Assembly (NCBI RefSeq): GCF_001642575.1
Contig: NZ_LXNG01000055.1
Coordinates: 1 to 64,000 of the forward strand
Direction of reading: 5' to 3'
Source of the DNA: Xanthomonas floridensis
GTDB taxonomy: Bacteria > Pseudomonadota > Gammaproteobacteria > Xanthomonadales > Xanthomonadaceae
Length of the DNA: 64,000 nucleotides
Of this stretch, positions 63,244 through 64,000 are shown in pieces. Every line of letters begins with the position of its first letter. Position 1 is the first letter of the stretch. The position numbers and the translations under genes were made by a program. Below the pieces are notes generated by a model. It saw only the letters and a program-made list of their open reading frames with translations, searched no databases and was not told the origin of the DNA.

Positions 63244-64000
63244 TCAAAGCCACCGCGCCCGCTTGAACAGGCGATACAGCACCAGGCAGGACGCGACGAT
63301 GCCGCCTACCAGCAAGGGGTAGGCGTAGGGCTTGTCGAGTTCGGGCATGTGGGTGAAGTTCATGCCGTACCAACTGGTGATCAGCGTGGGTGCGGCCAGC
63401 AGGGCGGCCCAGGCGCCCAGGCGCTTGACCGTCTCACCTTGTGCCAGCGTCACCATCGACAGGTTGACGCTGAGTGCGGTACCCAGCATTTCGCGCAGGG
63501 TGTCGATGGCGTCGTTGATGCGCACCGCATGATCGAGCACGTCGCGCAGGTAGATGCCAACTTCTGAGTGGATCAGCGAGCCGGGGTTGCGCTTGAGGTG
63601 CGAGAGCACGTCCTGCAACGGCGCCACCACCAGCCGCATCTTGTTGAGTTCGCGCTTGAGCTCATACAGGCGCACCACCGTCTCGCGCTTGTAGTCGTCG
63701 GCAAAGATGTCCTTTTCCAGGCGCTCCAGCGTGTCGCGGAACTCGTCCATGATCGGCAGGTAGTTGTCGACCACGAAGTCCAGCACGCCATACAGGCAGA
63801 ACGAGGCACCCATGCGCAGCATGGCCGGCTCGCGCTCGACCCGATGCCGCACCGGCGTGTACGACAGCGATGCGCCATGGCGCACGGTCAGCAGAAACCG
63901 CTTGCCCAGGAATGCATGCGTTTCGCCATAACGGATACGCTCGTTGACCAGCTGGGCAGTATTGACCACCACGAACAGCGAGTTGCCATAACTCTCGGCC
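63244..64000 (-). CDS. corA: CorA-family magnesium/cobalt transporter, 5' end outside the window
   Basis: C-terminal 251 residues of a CorA-type divalent-cation channel; the frame stays open to the last base, so the start lies beyond 64000. A long helical cytoplasmic domain leads into two membrane segments (LGAWAALLAAPTLITSWYGM and YPLLVGGIVASCLVLYRLF). The selectivity signature YGMNF sits between them, followed by MPEL. The C-terminus is short and basic (KRARWL). Apparent starts inside the window, such as the GTG at 63972, are internal. Confidence 0.92.
   Translation of the reverse strand, partial: AESYGNSLFVVVNTAQLVNERIRYGETHAFLGKRFLLTVRHGASLSYTPVRHRVEREPAMLRMGASFCLYGVLDFVVDNYLPIMDEFRDTLERLEKDIFADDYKRETVVRLYELKRELNKMRLVVAPLQDVLSHLKRNPGSLIHSEVGIYLRDVLDHAVRINDAIDTLREMLGTALSVNLSMVTLAQGETVKRLGAWAALLAAPTLITSWYGMNFTHMPELDKPYAYPLLVGGIVASCLVLYRLFKRARWL

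Overview
The window is chromosomal DNA of a high-GC gammaproteobacterium, almost certainly a Xanthomonas (citri/axonopodis/campestris-like; the species is not resolved). The evidence is the fruBKA-OprB locus under a LacI-type FruR, a very large (about 1,670-residue) NAD-glutamate dehydrogenase, many c-di-GMP signalling proteins, and Xanthomonas-style intergenic palindromic repeats. Genes are about 65% GC with strong third-position GC, so long mirror ORFs appear opposite nearly every real gene and were left out.

Layout. 0-1 kb: a lower-GC SRPBCC-fold gene and the tail of an ISL3-type transposase, probably the edge of an acquired segment. 1-9 kb: fructose uptake and phosphorylation (OprB porin, FruA, FruK, FruB) with the divergent repressor gene fruR and two matching operators. 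9-9.75 kb: three tandem copies of a roughly 191-bp hairpin repeat followed by a second nested hairpin. 9.9-15.1 kb: tetR-acrA-acrB RND efflux operon. 15.4-20.4 kb: NAD-glutamate dehydrogenase. 20.7-24 kb: SDR oxidoreductase, TetR regulator and DHA2 MFS pump. 24.5-29.6 kb: HD-GYP response regulator with a CHASE/PAS hybrid histidine kinase. 29.8-34 kb: DUF445 membrane protein, ParB-like protein and omega-amino-acid aminotransferase. 34.4-39.5 kb: tightly packed OFA-type transporter, fdhD, ydeP-like molybdo-oxidoreductase and a small winged-helix protein. 39.5-40.3 kb: a second copy of the composite hairpin repeat. 40.3-43.7 kb: MHS transporter, bacteriohemerythrin and a REC-REC-GGEEF diguanylate cyclase.

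43.8-62.7 kb is a polyamine district. It holds puuB with one puuA-like gene, divergent puuD with a second puuA-like gene, a spuC-like putrescine aminotransferase, a potF-like binding lipoprotein, potG-potH-potI, and a succinate-semialdehyde dehydrogenase. Together they can import putrescine and take it by the gamma-glutamylated route and/or direct transamination through GABA to succinate. An emrA-emrB-outer-membrane-factor drug-efflux operon sits between potF and potGHI. The window ends inside a corA-type magnesium transporter gene.

There is no rRNA, tRNA, CRISPR array, prophage or complete insertion sequence that I can support. The most unusual material is the repeat architecture: two different composite repeat families, each present at two loci with the same module order, and a pentanucleotide microsatellite. 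The gene content consists mostly of recognisable families with some uncommon arrangements.
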